From positions 371,906 through 435,905 of the forward strand of contig NZ_BBJS01000014.1 of assembly GCF_000739895.2 (NCBI RefSeq): 64,000 bases of DNA, given 5' to 3'. Both the position numbers and the translations under genes were made by a program. A model generated the notes under the pieces. The model saw nothing but the letters and a program-made list of their open reading frames with translations, was not told where the DNA came from and made no database searches. Position 1 is the stretch's first letter; each line of letters starts with the position of its first letter. This stretch comes from Sphingomonas paucimobilis NBRC 13935 (GTDB taxonomy: Bacteria > Pseudomonadota > Alphaproteobacteria > Sphingomonadales > Sphingomonadaceae). Below are positions 61,796-64,000 of this stretch, piece by piece.

Positions 61796-64000
61796 TTACA
61801 TCCCTTGCTCAAAAATTTCGCAAATACGCGTCTTCGGTGGCAAGTTGTTAAAGTAGTTAGACAGCTGAGGCTCTCCCAAACGGGCATTCCCAGTTTTAAG
61901 TTCGACAACAAAGTCAGGACTGTTCAGCGAGCCGCTCACAGCGGCAGGTCTGACCGATCCGAGGTCAAGCCAACCGGCAACTGCGCCATCACGATATGAC
62001 ACGTTCACGTGCGATGAAATACCAAAAAGAGGAAAAGTCTTAACCTCGCGCGAGAAAGCCGTGTGGATAAAAATACCTCGCAACCACGCAGGGATGAAAC
62101 TGTTTACTGGATTCTGAGCAATCGCGCTCGCTGCAGCAACTTGGTAGGCCGCAAAGCCGGGAACTCCGTCACATGTGTGGCGCTTACGCTGGTTGTTCCT
62201 CGGCGCTGGCATACCTCGTCCTGGGATGTAGCCTGGGCCTCCACCAGGCGTTAGGCCTGGGTTTGAGGGGAAGTCGGGGATGTATGTGCATTGCGTCACA
62301 TAGTGACCACCACTAACAACAATATCGCCGTTCGTTCTGTTATGCGTGGGGAAACCACCGGTCAGTCGCTCTTGGCAAAACTGATAAAGCCCCGTCGGAT
62401 CGGTCAGATTAACGGGGTTTCCCCCGACATAATTGTAGAGGTTCAAGCCTGCTCGATACCCGATTGGGTCGGGTTGCATGAAACGTCCTAGCGTCAGTGA
62501 ATATATGCGGGCCTTATAATACGCCATGCCAAGCTCAGGGAGCCAAGCCTGCCCGGTATATTGAAAGCGCTGGGTATAGCTGCCGCCAGGGATGCCATAT
62601 TCATCATAGGCCATGATCTGGCAGGCATTACCGGCATCGTCAGCGGTGGAAACAACTGAACCCCGTTCGTCCGCATACAGCCAGCTGCGGCCCTGCGGGC
62701 CATAGCTGACGATCGGATCGTCGTTACTAGTGGTAGGAACATGACGCCGCGTGATGTTGCCGCCCGCATCATACTCGGCAACTATCTGGTCACCTGCGTA
62801 GCCGAACCTAGTGATGCCGCCGCCATTGACGGCGGTGTAGGTCAGACGGCCGAGTGCGTCATAGGCAAGTTGAGCGCCGCTGTTCGAACCTGTCAGATGG
62901 CCGAGCATATCGTATGAATAGCTGATCCCACCATTGGCATCCGATATGAGATTTCCGCGACCATCATAGCCCAGTGCGCCGGTGCCCACTTGCGTATACT
63001 GATTGAGGGCGTTGCTCGTGTAGGCGCGATCCGCTGCGACCTGGGCGGTCCAGGCGTAGCTGTCGTTCGAACGCGTCTGGATCGTCGTGCGGGAAAGCTG
63101 GTCGAAGGTCGAATTGTACGTGACATCGGCCATCGTGCCCGCAAGGTCATGGCTCAGGCTCGCCAGACGCGAAAGGCCATCATAGCCGTAACTGCTTGAT
63201 GTGCCATTGCCGCGAGAGAGCGTGGTGCGACGCCCGAGGGCATCATAGCCATATTCCCCCAACACTGTCGCACCGTTCTCACGGACGCGCTGCAACAGCC
63301 CGTCGGGACGGTATTCATAGGAGGCGAAGAAGCCATCGCTCCAGGTAACCCGCGTACGATTGCCCGCAGCATCGTACAGGTACGATGTGGCACGGGGTCC
63401 GATCCCACCCGGATTACTGGTTTCCGACATCATGCGACCGAGGGCATCGTACGCCATCGCAGTCGTATTGCTCCATGGGGCCTGACCGTTGCCGTTCGAT
63501 GCCGAGGTGACGCGACCCAGCAGGTCATAGCCCAGTGATATGTTGCTGTTTGATCCGCCAGCGGGAAGGCTGATGGTGGTGATTTGCCCCAGCAAGTCCT
63601 GCCCATAGGAAATCGAGGGGGCGTCGCGCTGGCGCAGCGAGGTCACATCGCCGTAGCCGTTGCGATTGATATATTCATAGCTCTGGTCGGCGTAGGTCGT
63701 CCGGAGCAGCCGGTCATAGCCGTCATATTGATAGCTGGTCGTGTTGGATTTGGCGTCGGTGACGCTCGTAATCTGACCATTACCGCTATAAGCATAGCTT
63801 GCCATGACGACGCCATTCAGCTTCTCGGTGGTGAGTCGCCCGTCGCTACCGTAGCTCCGTTCCCGAACGTCGTCCGAACTGGCACCGCCGTTCAGGACCG
63901 CACAGGCATCGCCCGACGCACCGCCGCTTCGCGCTGCGGTGCAACGCAGCCGGTCGTCATTGTCGTAGGTATAGTCAGTCAGCTGCGAAACAGAGCCCTG
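61796..64000 (-). CDS. Rhs-repeat protein with nuclease-like C-terminal tip (5' part outside window)
   Basis: The minus-strand frame is open to base 64000 and has no start inside the window. It contains many YD repeats (SYQYDGYDRLLRTTYADQSY, AYDALGRMMSETSNPGG) and the Rhs core end GRFMQPDPIGYRAGLNLYNY and DPTG. After this lies a variable tip of about 195 residues with a restriction-endonuclease-like pattern: GIFIHTAF, SSHVNVSYRDG, LGSVRPAAVSG and FVVELKTGNARLG. The ELK is the ExK element. Rhs toxins cross into neighbouring cells by secretion; the next gene looks like its immunity partner. Confidence 0.88.
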   Translation of the reverse strand, partial: QGSVSQLTDYTYDNDDRLRCTAARSGGASGDACAVLNGGASSDDVRERSYGSDGRLTTEKLNGVVMASYAYSGNGQITSVTDAKSNTTSYQYDGYDRLLRTTYADQSYEYINRNGYGDVTSLRQRDAPSISYGQDLLGQITTISLPAGGSNSNISLGYDLLGRVTSASNGNGQAPWSNTTAMAYDALGRMMSETSNPGGIGPRATSYLYDAAGNRTRVTWSDGFFASYEYRPDGLLQRVRENGATVLGEYGYDALGRRTTLSRGNGTSSSYGYDGLSRLASLSHDLAGTMADVTYNSTFDQLSRTTIQTRSNDSYAWTAQVAADRAYTSNALNQYTQVGTGALGYDGRGNLISDANGGISYSYDMLGHLTGSNSGAQLAYDALGRLTYTAVNGGGITRFGYAGDQIVAEYDAGGNITRRHVPTTSNDDPIVSYGPQGRSWLYADERGSVVSTADDAGNACQIMAYDEYGIPGGSYTQRFQYTGQAWLPELGMAYYKARIYSLTLGRFMQPDPIGYRAGLNLYNYVGGNPVNLTDPTGLYQFCQERLTGGFPTHNRTNGDIVVSGGHYVTQCTYIPDFPSNPGLTPGGGPGYIPGRGMPAPRNNQRKRHTCDGVPGFAAYQVAAASAIAQNPVNSFIPAWLRGIFIHTAFSREVKTFPLFGISSHVNVSYRDGAVAGWLDLGSVRPAAVSGSLNSPDFVVELKTGNARLGEPQLSNYFNNLPPKTRICEIFEQGM

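Overview
The window is about 64 kb of high-GC DNA that looks like a sphingomonad-type alphaproteobacterium. The pointers are mreCD-mrdA-rodA, alphaproteobacterial small families (DUF4169, DUF1465, YdcH, a DksA lacking most zinc cysteines), a TonB receptor with a GH97 glycosidase, and two identical tRNA-Lys genes. Assignments come from reading motifs and remembered family features; no database search was run.

Region 1 (1-27 kb) is dense and core-like. It holds the elongasome operon (mreC partial, mreD, mrdA, rodA), tRNA-Lys, a spermidine-synthase-like methyltransferase, a phospholipase D/DUF4169 pair divergent from an aldehyde dehydrogenase, an HxlR/oxidoreductase pair, a second tRNA-Lys, two exported peptidases (S10, M1), a nitronate monooxygenase behind a palindromic operator candidate, small regulators (DUF1465, two YdcH proteins, PilZ, DksA), a Ser/Thr/Gly-repeat protein with a PEP-CTERM-like tail, and serS-surE-nlpD-like and tyrS.

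Region 2 (27-36 kb) is a carbohydrate locus. A KdgK-like sugar kinase is followed by a minus-strand MFS transporter, LacI regulator, TonB-dependent receptor and GH97 alpha-glycosidase. A perfect 12-bp LacI-type palindrome sits in front of the receptor. Import across the outer membrane, periplasmic hydrolysis and inner-membrane uptake would form one alpha-glucoside pathway.

Region 3 (36-47 kb) is worn accessory DNA: a GST with two in-frame stops, fragments of a serine recombinase and of IS5- and IS1182-type transposases, a frameshifted zinc-ribbon gene, and intact single genes (methyltransferase, serine hydrolase, SDR, MBL hydrolase, SRAP/YedK). A conserved repeat of about 46 bp occurs four times between the genes at 39.9-43.9 kb. 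At 46.84-46.91 kb an 18-bp tRNA 3' end (best match tRNA-fMet) plus a terminator marks a probable integration scar.

Region 4 (47-58 kb) is accessory metabolism and regulation: an HSL-type hydrolase, SDRs with divergent LysR or HxlR regulators, Rrf2, a methyltransferase with an amber codon, a DUF3829 lipoprotein, and an operon of DJ-1/PfpI, glyoxalase I and an Old Yellow Enzyme next to a LysR gene with a perfect 18-bp palindrome at its start. This is plausibly an electrophile/methylglyoxal detoxification unit.

Region 5 (58-64 kb) is mobile and polymorphic: a broken IS110, a pRiA4b ORF-3-like gene fused to a truncated IS66, and the C-terminal part of an Rhs protein with a nuclease-like tip and an adjacent putative immunity gene interrupted by TAA. 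The Rhs gene runs off the window end.
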